Assembly: GCF_019598945.1 (NCBI RefSeq)
Contig: NZ_CP080598.1
Location: forward strand, 1,054,001-1,118,000
Length of the DNA stretch: 64,000 bases
From: Sphaerospermopsis torques-reginae ITEP-024
GTDB lineage: Bacteria > Cyanobacteriota > Cyanobacteriia > Cyanobacteriales > Nostocaceae
Reading direction: 5' to 3'
In this document: positions 8,783 to 18,256 of the stretch, in pieces
How the letters are laid out: the number at the start of each line of letters is the position of its first letter
How positions within the stretch are numbered: position 1 is the stretch's first letter
Notes under the pieces: generated by a model
Databases searched by the model: none
Told to the model about the DNA's origin: nothing
What the model saw: the letters and a program-made list of their open reading frames with translations, nothing else
Program-made: the position numbers and the translations under genes

Positions 8783-9571
8783 TTGGACGACAACTACCAA
8801 ACCTATTTAAATCGGGTAGCACGCATGACGCTACCAGAATCTTACAAAACCCAAGTTCAGCATATCCAGGAATCTTATAAATTTAAACCTGTTGATGGAG
8901 TCAGAAAACCAGCACCATTTCCTGGTTATACACTGATTACCCCACCAGCAGCAGAAGATACCAATAACGCTGATTTTTACAGCCAAATTGAGACTTTTCA
9001 GCGATCGCTGTTAAATTTACCAATCAACTCCGATTTGATTGTACCTCTACCTCCTGCCAGTTTTCATTTCACCTTGGCAGATTTAATTTGGGATCATGCG
9101 TACATTCATGCTACTGAGAAAAATCCCCAATTTGAAGAGGAGTTTAACTCTTGTTTAGGGAATTTGTTTGATCAGTATAACGAATTAAGAGGTGAAACAA
9201 GTCATCCTATTTCTTGGCAAATGTTAGGATTAATAGTTATGCCAAGAGCTTTAGCAGTGTGTTTAATACCCAAAGATGAAAGGAGCTATGAGGAGATTAT
9301 TCAACTCCGCCGACTAATTTATCAAAATCGCAAATTAATGGGTTTGGGTATTGAACAACATTATCACTTTACAGCCCATATTACATTAGGCTATTTTGGC
9401 GAAATTACTGCTGACCTAGATCGGGTAAAACTTAGTAATTTGTTGTCAGAGTTAAATCAACAATGGCTGTTAAATTTTCCAGAAATTGTAGTCCATCGGG
9501 CTGAATTACGGAAGTTTGATAATATGACAAATTATTATCGTCAACCTGACTTTACGAGTTTAGAGTTTTAA
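8783..9571 (+). CDS. DUF1868 protein of the 2H phosphoesterase superfamily
   Basis: Two HxT motifs, HFT at His95 and HIT at His199 counted from TTG 8783, are the hallmark of 2H phosphoesterases and RNA-ligase-like proteins. The spacing and the segment HYHFTAHITLGY match the DUF1868 family. Such enzymes hydrolyse or transfer cyclic phosphodiester bonds on RNA or nucleotides; the substrate is unknown. The frame is open back to a GTG at 8642, but that stretch translates GTGACAG repeats and is unlikely to be coding. I therefore favour the TTG at 8783, where the family-like sequence DDNYQTYLNRVARM begins; ATG 8825 is another option. It diverges from holA. Confidence 0.78.
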   Translation: MDDNYQTYLNRVARMTLPESYKTQVQHIQESYKFKPVDGVRKPAPFPGYTLITPPAAEDTNNADFYSQIETFQRSLLNLPINSDLIVPLPPASFHFTLADLIWDHAYIHATEKNPQFEEEFNSCLGNLFDQYNELRGETSHPISWQMLGLIVMPRALAVCLIPKDERSYEEIIQLRRLIYQNRKLMGLGIEQHYHFTAHITLGYFGEITADLDRVKLSNLLSELNQQWLLNFPEIVVHRAELRKFDNMTNYYRQPDFTSLEF

Positions 9572-9585
9572 TTGTTAGTTGTCAG

Positions 9586-9712
9586 GGAATAGGGACTGGG
9601 GACTGGGGAAGAAAATTTTAGATTTTAGATTTTAGATTTTAGATTGGAGCTAACAAAAACAATCCAAAATCCAAAATCCAAAATAAAAAAACTCCTGCCT
9701 CCTGCCTCCTGC
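9586..9712. repeat. Heptamer repeat cluster
   Basis: Consecutive runs of GGGGACT, TTTTAGA, AATCCAA and CTCCTGC units fill almost the whole gap between the convergent DUF1868 and RDD genes. Confidence 0.9.
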
Positions 9713-10492
9713 CTAAAATTCAGGTTGTTGATAGGCTAAATAAACAGCTTCTAGAAACACATCAGCGGAAATTTCAACAGGTAAAATTGTTAAATTTATA
9801 ATAGATTTTACCTGTTCGGATAATTTTAGTGATAAAGAAGACCGAGCTTTTTTAGACATTCCATTGCGGCGTTGTAAATACTCACGAATAATGGCAAAAT
9901 CATCAGGCAATAATTGAGATAAATCAGAGATTTTTTGTAAACTGATATAAAATGACTTGGCCTCATCTGAAATAGTAAGATTGGCAGATTTATTAACTTG
10001 TTGGGTTTGAATTACTATAGTTCCTGCGACTAAATCACCAAGACGCTTTTCACTTTTACTAAACATAATTAAAAAAGCGCCAATAAACAAAGTTTCATCA
10101 ATAGGACGCAGTAAAGCCCTAAGTGCAGCTTGTTGTAAACCCAAAGGTCTGCCATCATCTCGCACTACACGAATTTTGGCAATACGTTTACCAGGGGTTT
10201 GTCCTTGCCAGAGAGTTTCAAAAAAAACAAAATAACCTGTGTAAATAAAGAAAAGAATCAGGAAAGCGATCGCAGTCATCCATAAACCAAAACCAGAGCC
10301 AAAAATCTCTGAACCAATATCATATAATTGATTAGAAATAAATGCCCAGACTGCGATAAACAGAGCTAAACTTAAAGCCAAAATCTGATAGTCAATAATT
10401 AACGCCCAAGCTCGACTTCCTATACCAGCTAAGGTAAATTCTAACTCAACGCTTTCCGGGGTGCTGAATTTGATTCTGTTGAAAAGGTGCAT
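9713..10492 (-). CDS. RDD family membrane protein
   Basis: The 259-residue protein opens with a short cytoplasmic segment and the RDD core: three to four hydrophobic helices between residues 25 and 145, with the characteristic Arg/Asp pattern (GSRAWALIIDY, then TPGKRIAKIRVVRDDG). A soluble C-terminal tail of about 100 residues follows. RDD proteins are multi-pass membrane proteins, in some cases linked to ion transport. Here the gene sits beside a second membrane protein and a SpoIIM-like gene, and near MoxR and DUF58 genes. That grouping is known in many bacteria, which suggests a shared envelope-associated complex rather than a lone transporter. Confidence 0.85.
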   Translation of the reverse strand: MHLFNRIKFSTPESVELEFTLAGIGSRAWALIIDYQILALSLALFIAVWAFISNQLYDIGSEIFGSGFGLWMTAIAFLILFFIYTGYFVFFETLWQGQTPGKRIAKIRVVRDDGRPLGLQQAALRALLRPIDETLFIGAFLIMFSKSEKRLGDLVAGTIVIQTQQVNKSANLTISDEAKSFYISLQKISDLSQLLPDDFAIIREYLQRRNGMSKKARSSLSLKLSEQVKSIINLTILPVEISADVFLEAVYLAYQQPEF

Positions 10493-10519
10493 GATTTGAA
10501 ATTATTTTTCAATTTTGAT

Positions 10520-11368
10520 TTAAATTTCTCGGTCACGTAACTCCAAACCTAAACCCTCACGCCGACTTCTTAGGTCATAGTAAATTACAGCTTTGACAGT
10601 TTGTAAAAAAGGTAAAATTGCAGCATTACTAGATATAATTATACCTAGAAATAAAACAATAAATATCAAAGAAAAAACCGGAGAACCATCAGCTAATAGG
10701 GTTGTGAAAATTAGCTGAATCACAGTTGTAATAATCTGTATTAAAATTTGCAGTGGCAATGTGATTAAAAGGGCTACAAAAGAAATTATAAATATTCTGC
10801 CCACATAGCCTTTAGTTAACTCCCAACTGCGTTGAATAGTAGAAGTAGCATCAACATTTTCTTCAATAGCTAGGGGTAGATCCACTACATAAAATCTAGT
10901 TCCCAACCAGACAGTCCCCACAATACCAACAACACTGACTAAAATCGCTATCAACACAAAAATCCCGATATTAGAAATATTGCCATTTTGTACTCCTAAA
11001 ACCGCAGCCACAATACCCAGCAACAAACTCCCTACAATTAAAAAACCGATACCAATACCAACACCGATAAAAAACATTAAGATCAATGTCCCAAAAAACT
11101 TCCAAAGGCGGGAATTAACAAACCGCTCACCCGAATGAACACTTTCTGGTTGATTCACCAAATCACCAAAGGCCAAACGACCAATCAAAGCTGATAAAGC
11201 ATAAAACTTTGCCCAGCCATAAACTGGTATAAGTACCCAAAGATAAGCCTTTAACGCCAACAAAAAATATTCTTTGAGGTGAGAACGATACAAACGTACA
11301 CCGGCACTGACTACATTACCAATACTTAATGGTTCAGCATTACTGGTATAACCCAAGTTGTCAGACAT
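10520..11368 (-). CDS. Multi-pass membrane protein of unknown function
   Basis: The 282-residue product has a soluble N-terminus (SIGNVVSAGVRLYRSH) and about six hydrophobic helices. The repeated pattern of glycine-rich helices ending in AVIYYDLRSRREG resembles the membrane domains annotated as glycerophosphoryl diester phosphodiesterase-like or DUF975-like, without any catalytic phosphodiesterase residues. It lies 27 bases upstream of the RDD gene on the same strand, so the two form an operon. It diverges from the SpoIIM-like gene across an 81-base gap. A structural role in the same envelope complex is an inference from context only. Confidence 0.7.
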   Translation of the reverse strand: MSDNLGYTSNAEPLSIGNVVSAGVRLYRSHLKEYFLLALKAYLWVLIPVYGWAKFYALSALIGRLAFGDLVNQPESVHSGERFVNSRLWKFFGTLILMFFIGVGIGIGFLIVGSLLLGIVAAVLGVQNGNISNIGIFVLIAILVSVVGIVGTVWLGTRFYVVDLPLAIEENVDATSTIQRSWELTKGYVGRIFIISFVALLITLPLQILIQIITTVIQLIFTTLLADGSPVFSLIFIVLFLGIIISSNAAILPFLQTVKAVIYYDLRSRREGLGLELRDREI

Positions 11369-11449
11369 AGTAGTAAATGTTCCTTAAAATTACAGTTGGC
11401 AATTTTGAGGCCATATTAAGCTAAATTAAACTCAGTACCCGGAAATTTT

Positions 11450-12415
11450 ATGAATATTAAACGTTGGATCGGCAGACGAGAGGAAAATTGGCAACGTCTA
11501 GATTCTCTATTACGGAAAGTAGAACAAAAAAAGTTAAAATCTCTCAAATCTGGGGAAATTAGAGAGTTAGCCAGCTTATATCGTTCCGTAGCCGCAGATT
11601 TAGCCCGCGCTCGTACCCAGGAAGTAGGGAATACTTTAATTCAAAGTTTACAATCCCTCACAACTCGCGCCTATACTCAAATTTATCAGGGTTCACGCAA
11701 ACAAGAATGGCAAGCAGCGGTAGAATTTTACCGTTTTGGATTTCCGGCTGTAGTGCAGCAAACATTTCCATACATAGCCGCCGCCACAGCTTTATTTATC
11801 TTCGGTGGTTTAGTCGCTTGGTGGTATGCTTGGCAAGATCCCAGTTTTATGTCGCTGATAGTACCAAATCAGATAATTTCCCAAGTCAGAGATAAAGGTG
11901 AGTTATGGATGGGTTCTATTGTCGGTATTGAACCTTTAGCATCCAGCAATATTATGATTAATAATATTTCCGTTTCTTTCGTTGCTGTTGCTGGAGGAAT
12001 TACCGCCGGGTTATACACAATTTATATAATGATATTTAACGGTTTATTAATTGGTGCAGTTGCTACTTTAGTCGGTCAAAATAATCTCGCTTATCCATTT
12101 TGGGCGTTTGTATTTCCTCACGGTGCTTTGGAATTACCCGCTATCTTTTTCGCAGGTGGAGCAGGACTTTTAATAGCCAAAGCAATTGTATTTCCTGGTA
12201 AATATCGCCGTCGGGATGCAATTAACTATTATAGTTCTCTAGCTGCACAATTAGTATTTGGAATTGTGCCGATGTTAATTATAGCTGGAATTATTGAAGG
12301 TTTTTTCTCACCTAATCCCATGATTCCAGACCCGATTAAATATTTAGCAGGAATGGGATTATTTATATTTTTAGTGCTGTATTGTAATCGTAAAAATAAA
12401 TTGGTTAAGGGATAA
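11450..12415 (+). CDS. Stage II sporulation protein M-like membrane protein (DUF95)
   Basis: The 321-residue protein has a charged, helical N-terminal region of about 90 residues (MNIKRWIGRREENWQRLDSL) and about five transmembrane helices. The central motif NNISVSFVAVAGGITAG and the segment PHGALELPAIFFAGGAGL are hallmarks of SpoIIM/DUF95 proteins. In sporulating Firmicutes SpoIIM acts in the peptidoglycan-remodelling engulfment complex. In non-sporulating bacteria such as this one the homologue is usually found with RDD, MoxR, DUF58 and DUF4129 genes, exactly as here, and its role is not defined. Confidence 0.87.
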   Translation: MNIKRWIGRREENWQRLDSLLRKVEQKKLKSLKSGEIRELASLYRSVAADLARARTQEVGNTLIQSLQSLTTRAYTQIYQGSRKQEWQAAVEFYRFGFPAVVQQTFPYIAAATALFIFGGLVAWWYAWQDPSFMSLIVPNQIISQVRDKGELWMGSIVGIEPLASSNIMINNISVSFVAVAGGITAGLYTIYIMIFNGLLIGAVATLVGQNNLAYPFWAFVFPHGALELPAIFFAGGAGLLIAKAIVFPGKYRRRDAINYYSSLAAQLVFGIVPMLIIAGIIEGFFSPNPMIPDPIKYLAGMGLFIFLVLYCNRKNKLVKG

Positions 12416-12495
12416 AAAATTAAAAATTAAAAATTAAAAAGGAATGAAGAGGAAGATATTTTAGCAGTAAGGGTAATTCTTCCTCCTGACTCCTG

Positions 12496-13833
12496 CTAAA
12501 GTTGATTTCTGGCTTTAAGTTGCAAATATCGTTCAACTAATTGATCAGAAATTTGATTTGCTGGTGCATCAAGAACCAAAACACCTTTTTGTTTTAATTG
12601 GGCAAAAGCAACTTGTCTTTGTGCTAATAAATCTAGAGATACTGCACGAGTATAAGCTGTTGTGATATCGTCAGTAAAAGTGTGTGCTATTTGGTCAACT
12701 TGGGGATCGCGGAGGGTGACACAAAAGGGTAAATAACGGGGTGCTAATTTGCAGAGTGCTGCCAGAAGTTCTGAAGAAGCAGTAATATCAACTAAGTCAG
12801 TAATTACCACTACTAGCGCCCTGCGGGTTTGCTGTTGGACTACATGAGTGACAGCGCCTAAATAATCAGATTCTAATAATACTGGTTCAATAGGTGTGAG
12901 TCGATCAATTAGTTGATTAAGGTGATGTTGTCCCCGTTCTGGGGGTATCCAGGTGTGTACTTGACGATCAAATACAGCTACACCAACGCGATCGCCCCGG
13001 TGTAAACCAGCCAATGCTAAGGATAATGTAGTATTTAAACCCCAGTCAAATCGCTGTAAACCCTGGACTTTGGCGGTCATCAATCGCCCACGATCTAGTA
13101 AAATCAGTAAAGTTTGTTCCTGTTCTGGTTCTAAAACTCTGACTAATGGACCTGTGTTACCATAGGCACGTCTAGCGGTAGCTTTCCAATCGACAAACCG
13201 CAAATCATCACCGCTGCGATAGTTCCGCAGTTCTGCAAATTCTGTTCCTATACCCATTTGACGAACTTTGCGGATAGAACCAGATGATTGTAATGTCAGA
13301 CGAATCGAGAGCGATCGCAACCCCATTAAATCAGCATACACTTTCACTCGTGTATTTTGGGGAATTTGCCAATCATCCCACCCTAACCCCCAATTTCCCA
13401 ACTGTCGTACTTGAATATTTCCCCACGGAAAATCTCCCCTTTGGTTTGGTTGTACAGTGTAAGTTATCTCTTGGGTATTATTTGCAGAAAGATTAATGCT
13501 GAGAGTAGACGTAGAAACAGCAAACTCTGTCGGATAGTAATCACGAATTTGAATAATACTATTTGTATTTCTTGTATTTCCCGATTCTAATTTTAATACT
13601 ACTGGATTATCACGACCAATAGATAAACGTGAGGGTAATTCCCGACTAATCTTAACGCGAGATTTTCTCACTTTTAAACTATCAATAACCATCAATCCTA
13701 AAACCACAGCATCAAATACCAAAGTTAAAGCGATGCTTTGGTAAATACCCACAATCATAGATAAAATGGGTGATACAGCAATTGCTAAACCTAATAAAAA
13801 ATAAACTTTTTTAGATGGAATCATATAGTTCAC
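12496..13833 (-). CDS. DUF58 domain protein (vWA-like)
   Basis: The 445-residue protein has two N-terminal membrane helices (residues 8-48), a beta-rich domain, and the DUF58 signature region near 190-220 (GIGTEFAELRNYRSGDDLRF followed by VDWKATAR). A von Willebrand A-like fold follows, with a LLDRGR segment in place of a full metal site. DUF58 proteins are partners of MoxR AAA+ ATPases, and the MoxR gene lies 1.5 kb upstream on the same strand. The DUF4344 gene sits between them. A chaperone-like or envelope-stress role is established for related MoxR/vWA pairs only in general terms. Confidence 0.87.
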   Translation of the reverse strand: MNYMIPSKKVYFLLGLAIAVSPILSMIVGIYQSIALTLVFDAVVLGLMVIDSLKVRKSRVKISRELPSRLSIGRDNPVVLKLESGNTRNTNSIIQIRDYYPTEFAVSTSTLSINLSANNTQEITYTVQPNQRGDFPWGNIQVRQLGNWGLGWDDWQIPQNTRVKVYADLMGLRSLSIRLTLQSSGSIRKVRQMGIGTEFAELRNYRSGDDLRFVDWKATARRAYGNTGPLVRVLEPEQEQTLLILLDRGRLMTAKVQGLQRFDWGLNTTLSLALAGLHRGDRVGVAVFDRQVHTWIPPERGQHHLNQLIDRLTPIEPVLLESDYLGAVTHVVQQQTRRALVVVITDLVDITASSELLAALCKLAPRYLPFCVTLRDPQVDQIAHTFTDDITTAYTRAVSLDLLAQRQVAFAQLKQKGVLVLDAPANQISDQLVERYLQLKARNQL

Positions 13834-13982
13834 AGGTGACAGGTGACAGGTGACAGAAAAGATTGAATAGTTATTAGTTATCAGTGTTCATGGTTGATTG
13901 TTAACCGTTAACAGTTAAGTGACCTCTGATACAATTTTTTATGAAGCTGCGCCTAAATTCTGAATTTCTTATTTCCTTCTTT

Positions 13983-15274
13983 CTTTGTGTCCTTTGTGTC
14001 CTTTGCGGTTAGTTCATTCTTGAATTTAGCGCATCTTTATCAAGAATTGGTATGACTCCTAAATTCTTCCAACTCTGATTATAATAAATTGACTCCTTCT
14101 CTTAAATGAGGACTTAATAAAGTTCGCCAAGCCTTCAGCTTTTTATTGTAATCTATTCGGCAAGTAGTTTGTCTTTCTGGTGGGATACCTATATTTTCTA
14201 CCAAAACATCATACTCTTGTGGGCTTTTACCATAAACCAAACAAATAATATTATAAAATCTCTGATAATTCAAAGAGTGTTCATCCCAAAAAGATAAATC
14301 TTGACTTACACTTTCCATTTCCCGATTTCCAGATAAACCAAATTGAATAGCAGAAGCTAAAGCTGCAAATTCTTGTCCTGATTCTGATAATAAAATTGTC
14401 GAAAATTCATCAACTGTATCTTCTTCCTTACCAGTTACAGGTAAATCTAATTCTTCGATGAGTGTATGTCCTAATTCATGGAAAAAAGTGAAAACAGTTG
14501 TACCTGCTACCCGACGATTAACTTTATTAACTATTTCCGGTTCATTAATATTCAATTCCCTGTATTGATAGTAGTTTATAAATACATCTGTAAATTTATC
14601 TATTAATTCATAACAAAGAGTAATACTATGTTCAGAAGGTTTATAATAGGCGTTGACAGCACCACAGTCACCCAAAATAATTTTCACATCATTGGGCATC
14701 ATGAAAATTCTATTTAGCTTTTGAGCTAATTTTTCAAATGATTGATATTTTTGTAATCTTTCTTGTTTTTTAATAGAATCTTTCCGCTGTAAAGGAGTAT
14801 AAACTACTTGAAATTTTCCTTTAGCATCTACATTATTACTATTATTACTGTTCCTAATTATTTCATTAGTATTGCCAACTAATTTAACTGGCGTTTGCTT
14901 AACAAGAGGATTGATAGAAATAACAATTATACCTAAAGCTAAAATACTGACTAACAGGAAAATTTTTAGTTTAAAACTAATTGGTTTTAAATATTTCAAT
15001 AGGTAAGACATACTGTGGTATATACAATATGATTGAAAACTTGGTAAGGAGTCAGGAGTTAGGAGTCAGAATTTTTGATCAATTTGATCAATCAGTTGCT
15101 GAACAATGAGAGGATGTTTGTAAAGTCTAATTTGTAAAGTCTAATTTGTAAACCCTAAATTAATGGCAGATAAAAACGGTAGCATCCCCAATGTGTAAAT
15201 TTATTTTTATCTAACGGAAAAATGATCCAAAGTCCTGATATGATTGAACCGCAAAGGACGCAAAGGACACAAAG
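13983..15274. repeat. 28-bp inverted repeat framing the DUF4344 gene
   Basis: The left arm (13983-14010) ends CCTTTGCGGTT and the right arm (15247-15274) begins AACCGCAAAGG. The arms match at 27 of 28 positions in inverted orientation. The enclosed 1.3-kb unit holds one gene, interrupting an otherwise conserved MoxR/DUF58 order. Confidence 0.75.
14079..15011 (-). CDS. DUF4344-type putative metallopeptidase
   Basis: The 310-residue protein has one N-terminal membrane helix (residues 15-33). The following domain should face outside, and its zinc-peptidase motif HELGH is at 178-182. A downstream acidic segment (EEDTVDEFSTIL, about 196-207) supplies likely further zinc-site residues, as expected for DUF4344 proteins. 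Several cysteines (for example in LGDCGAVNAYY and TLCYEL) may form disulfides. The gene lies between MoxR and DUF58 genes but is framed by a 28-bp inverted repeat and is unusually AT-rich, suggesting later arrival. Substrate unknown. Confidence 0.8.
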   Translation of the reverse strand: MSYLLKYLKPISFKLKIFLLVSILALGIIVISINPLVKQTPVKLVGNTNEIIRNSNNSNNVDAKGKFQVVYTPLQRKDSIKKQERLQKYQSFEKLAQKLNRIFMMPNDVKIILGDCGAVNAYYKPSEHSITLCYELIDKFTDVFINYYQYRELNINEPEIVNKVNRRVAGTTVFTFFHELGHTLIEELDLPVTGKEEDTVDEFSTILLSESGQEFAALASAIQFGLSGNREMESVSQDLSFWDEHSLNYQRFYNIICLVYGKSPQEYDVLVENIGIPPERQTTCRIDYNKKLKAWRTLLSPHLREGVNLL

Positions 15275-15360
15275 GTAAGAGAGTTTAAGAGATGTTTTCG
15301 TGTTGCTGCGGTTATCTTTTCAAAATTGGGATGCTCCTGGTAAAAACAGCAATTTGCTGA
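15012..15360. other. Intergenic region with direct repeats
   Basis: It contains a duplicated GTCTAATTTGTAAA unit near 15123-15150 and the right arm of the inverted repeat (15247-15274). No gene is seen. Confidence 0.5.
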
Positions 15361-16311
15361 TTATCTGGGAACTGGAACTTGATTAATGATGGCAGCTATT
15401 ACCGCATCTATTTGTAAACCATCCAGCATTGCTTCTGGTTTTAAAAGTAAACGATGACGCAACAGTGGGGAAGCAACAGCTTTGATATCATCAGGTGTGA
15501 CAAAATCTCTACCCGCTAACCAAGCGGATGCTTGAGATGTTTGTAACCAAGCACCAGCAGCGCGAGGAGATGCACCTAAAGCTAAATCAGGATATTGACG
15601 GGTTTTTCTCACCAATTCCAAGAGATAATCAACTATAGCTTCAGATACCTGAACTTGTTTAACGGCTTGCCTAGCCTCTAAAATATCAGCTACTGTAGTG
15701 ATTGGTTTTAACTTGGCAATATCTAAGCGTCTAGCTGCAAAACCCGCTTGTCGATTTAGTAACATTTGCTTTTCTGCTGCTTGATCTGGGTAATCTACAA
15801 CTAGTTTGAATAGAAACCGATCTAACTGCGCTTCTGGTAAGGGATAAGTACCTTCAAATTCCAGGGGGTTTTGTGTTGCAATCACCCAAAATAAATCTGG
15901 TAATGGTAAGCTTTCACCATCTAAGGTGACTTGCATTTCTTCCATTGCTTCCAGTAGTGCAGCTTGAGTTTTGGGAGGAGTGCGGTTAATTTCGTCAGCG
16001 AGTAAAACTTCTGTAAAAACAGGACCTTTTTTGAGTGAGAAATTGCGACTATTTAAGTCGAAAATATTTGTACCAGTAATATCAGAGGGTAAAACATCTG
16101 GTGTGAGTTGAATTCTTCGGAAATCTGCTTGAATTAACTGTGCTAAGACTTTGACTAGGAGTGTTTTACCAGTTCCGGGTACTCCTTCTAAAATTATGTG
16201 TCCACCTGCTAACAATGCTATTAGCGATTGCTTGACTAGGTGGGATTGTCCTACAATTATTTGGTTTAGTCCTTGTCCAAGGCGAATTAATGCAGGATGT
16301 GTTGCACTCAT
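15361..16311 (-). CDS. MoxR family AAA+ ATPase
   Basis: The 316-residue ATPase has Walker A GVPGTGKT at 43-50, Walker B VLLADEINR with catalytic Asp105-Glu106, sensor 1 in ATQNP near residue 150, and a helical lid with the SPRAAG (sensor 2) segment. This is the standard MoxR length and architecture. MoxR ATPases remodel or activate partner proteins, typically with vWA-domain or DUF58 partners. Here they are the DUF58 protein and the DUF4350 and DUF4129 membrane proteins encoded beside it on the same strand. The DUF4350 gene lies about 100 bases upstream, so one operon is likely. Confidence 0.92.
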   Translation of the reverse strand: MSATHPALIRLGQGLNQIIVGQSHLVKQSLIALLAGGHIILEGVPGTGKTLLVKVLAQLIQADFRRIQLTPDVLPSDITGTNIFDLNSRNFSLKKGPVFTEVLLADEINRTPPKTQAALLEAMEEMQVTLDGESLPLPDLFWVIATQNPLEFEGTYPLPEAQLDRFLFKLVVDYPDQAAEKQMLLNRQAGFAARRLDIAKLKPITTVADILEARQAVKQVQVSEAIVDYLLELVRKTRQYPDLALGASPRAAGAWLQTSQASAWLAGRDFVTPDDIKAVASPLLRHRLLLKPEAMLDGLQIDAVIAAIINQVPVPR

Positions 16312-16413
16312 ATTTTTATGGATAACGTAAGTTGCTAATCAAGAAATAGGAGTCAGGAGTCAGAATTTTTGATAGATCAGTAGATTATCAAATCTTGAGT
16401 TAAAGATTAATTT

Positions 16414-17526
16414 TTAGATGTTAGATTTTGAATTTTGATTTTTCCGTAGGCTTTGCCATTTCTCTAACCAGCTTATCAGGTCTTGTTCACTGATACGGTG
16501 TTTTTTTATTTGTAGTTTTAAGACTGCTTCCAGTTCTGCTGGATTTTTACCTGTGTGATCTTGCCAAACTTTGAGTAAAACTTCATTTTCTACAGGTATT
16601 TGACCTAATCCTAATACTTTTTGTAGTTGCAGTTGTTCTTCTTTACCTATCATTTCCAGAACAAAATCGCTAGATTCTGCTTTTTGTAAAACTCCTGCTA
16701 ATGCTTGTATGTAAGCCTGACTGTTATCTATAACTAGTGTATCCAAAGTTACGGGTTTACCAAAGCGGCGATTTTCAGACCAAATTAGCACTAATAACAG
16801 TAAAACTACTTGCACTAATGCTGGAAATAAAGGAGTTTTCGCCAAGTAACTTAATAAATCGCCTTCTCGTTCTTTCTCTCTAATATCAGAATCTTTGTAA
16901 CCGTGGATATACTCGTCTATAAGTATTTTTTGTTTACCTTTGGTAACTAAATCCGCTAAGTATACAAAATTAGCTTCGTCTTGATAAGCATTGGCGGCTA
17001 AATGGGGAGTGGTAGCAAAAATGACTTTGCCTTTGCCATATTTCTCTTCCCAGACTACAGCACCATAGCGATCGCCCAACAAAACTTGTTCTAACTCTTG
17101 TTCTGACTGAGATTTTTGATATCTTCTGCTAGTGTCAATCTTAACATCACCCAAAGCTGATTTTTGATTGCTGCTAAATTCTGCTGCTGTTGGTGGTTTT
17201 TTTACGCCCAAAATTATTAAGGTATTACCTTTTTTTACCCATTCAATTTGTTGTGGATATAACATTGGGTTTCTTAAAGTGCTGTTCACCTGTAGTAAAG
17301 TTAAAGGGTTGGTTTGCGCCTCAATATCACTAAAAGGCTTTTGCCAACGTTGGATATTTGTTCCTTGAGATTGCATAAAAGCATACCAAGCACCATAACC
17401 TTCAGGTGCGCGATTATAACTAGAACCACTATTGATTTTACTGCTAGGAGCAACTGTTATGCTAAGTAAAATTATGGATGCTAGAGCGATCGCACCTAGC
17501 CAAATAATGCGGTTACGGCGTTTCAT
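16414..17526 (-). CDS. DUF4350 domain membrane protein
   Basis: The 370-residue protein has an N-terminal helix (residues 9-27) and an extracytoplasmic domain of the DUF4350 type (segment YNRAPEGYGAWYAFMQSQG, which binds no recognised cofactor). A second membrane helix near 232-250 is followed by a cytoplasmic helical tail. DUF4350 proteins are regularly encoded between MoxR and DUF4129 genes. The arrangement here, DUF4129 then DUF4350 then MoxR on the minus strand, fits that pattern. It probably forms part of a membrane-anchored MoxR partner complex; the biochemical role is unknown. Confidence 0.85.
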   Translation of the reverse strand: MKRRNRIIWLGAIALASIILLSITVAPSSKINSGSSYNRAPEGYGAWYAFMQSQGTNIQRWQKPFSDIEAQTNPLTLLQVNSTLRNPMLYPQQIEWVKKGNTLIILGVKKPPTAAEFSSNQKSALGDVKIDTSRRYQKSQSEQELEQVLLGDRYGAVVWEEKYGKGKVIFATTPHLAANAYQDEANFVYLADLVTKGKQKILIDEYIHGYKDSDIREKEREGDLLSYLAKTPLFPALVQVVLLLLVLIWSENRRFGKPVTLDTLVIDNSQAYIQALAGVLQKAESSDFVLEMIGKEEQLQLQKVLGLGQIPVENEVLLKVWQDHTGKNPAELEAVLKLQIKKHRISEQDLISWLEKWQSLRKNQNSKSNI

Positions 17527-17529
17527 ATT

Positions 17530-17612
17530 TTTAGGTGACTGGGGACTGGTGACTGGTGACTGGGTAAAAATAACTAATAACTAATAACTAATGACTAATG
17601 ACTAATAACTAA
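17530..17612. repeat. Heptamer repeats (GGTGACT and TAATAAC/TAATGAC units)
   Basis: Two adjacent seven-base tandem repeats fill the gap between the DUF4129 stop and the DUF4350 start, so co-transcription would pass through them. Confidence 0.9.
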
Positions 17613-18221
17613 TTATGAATTAAAAAGTTCTTGATAGGCTTGACGACACTGTTGATAATTTTCTGCCAAAATTTCATTATTACCAAAACATAATTGTTCA
17701 TGGGTGGTAATTAAGGTTTCATAAGGTTGAACAGGAGTTACACTAGAAGTTACTAATTGCAGATATTCGCCGTCTGTGCGGCTAGGTTGTTGAGGTGCGA
17801 TCGCTTTTTCATGCAATTGCTGTAACATCGCTAAATATAGATAACGGCAAGCTTCCCGGTAGTTACCCTGTTGGTGAAATTCCTGGGCTTTAGTTAACAA
17901 CAAGCTGATAGATAACTCATTAGCTTGATTTTTATTCTGGGAAATAAAGCCATGATCAAATCTTGCCAGCCAAGCATAAATGTAAGGATTAAATTCTTGC
18001 CATAAACGCCAAATTACCCAAACGACAAATAAACCCAGTATCAGCCAAAATAGAATTTTTAGTAATTCAGCTACCCAAGGACTAATTGACCAACCAGGAG
18101 GTAATTCTGGCAGGGTTTTTTGAAAGCGGGAAAATTGGTATTCCAACCATTCTCCTACTTGTTCCTGAAATAAATAAAACTGCCAACCCCAGTTTGTTTT
18201 TTCAAAAGCATCAGTGTTCAT
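17613..18221 (-). CDS. DUF4129 domain membrane protein
   Basis: From the ATG at 18221 the product is 202 residues. A soluble segment (NWGWQFYLFQEQVGEWL) is followed by one strong transmembrane helix (about residues 50-72) and a C-terminal DUF4129 domain with segments HQQGNYREACRYLYLAML and SRTDGEYLQ. The frame is open a further 23 codons upstream, but that part translates AATTCGT heptamers and was excluded. It is the first gene of the DUF4129-DUF4350-MoxR run. DUF4129 is a membrane-linked domain of unknown activity, often accompanying MoxR or transglutaminase proteins. Confidence 0.85.
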   Translation of the reverse strand: MNTDAFEKTNWGWQFYLFQEQVGEWLEYQFSRFQKTLPELPPGWSISPWVAELLKILFWLILGLFVVWVIWRLWQEFNPYIYAWLARFDHGFISQNKNQANELSISLLLTKAQEFHQQGNYREACRYLYLAMLQQLHEKAIAPQQPSRTDGEYLQLVTSSVTPVQPYETLITTHEQLCFGNNEILAENYQQCRQAYQELFNS

Positions 18222-18256
18222 AATTCGTAATTCGTAATTCGTAATTGTTAATTTTC

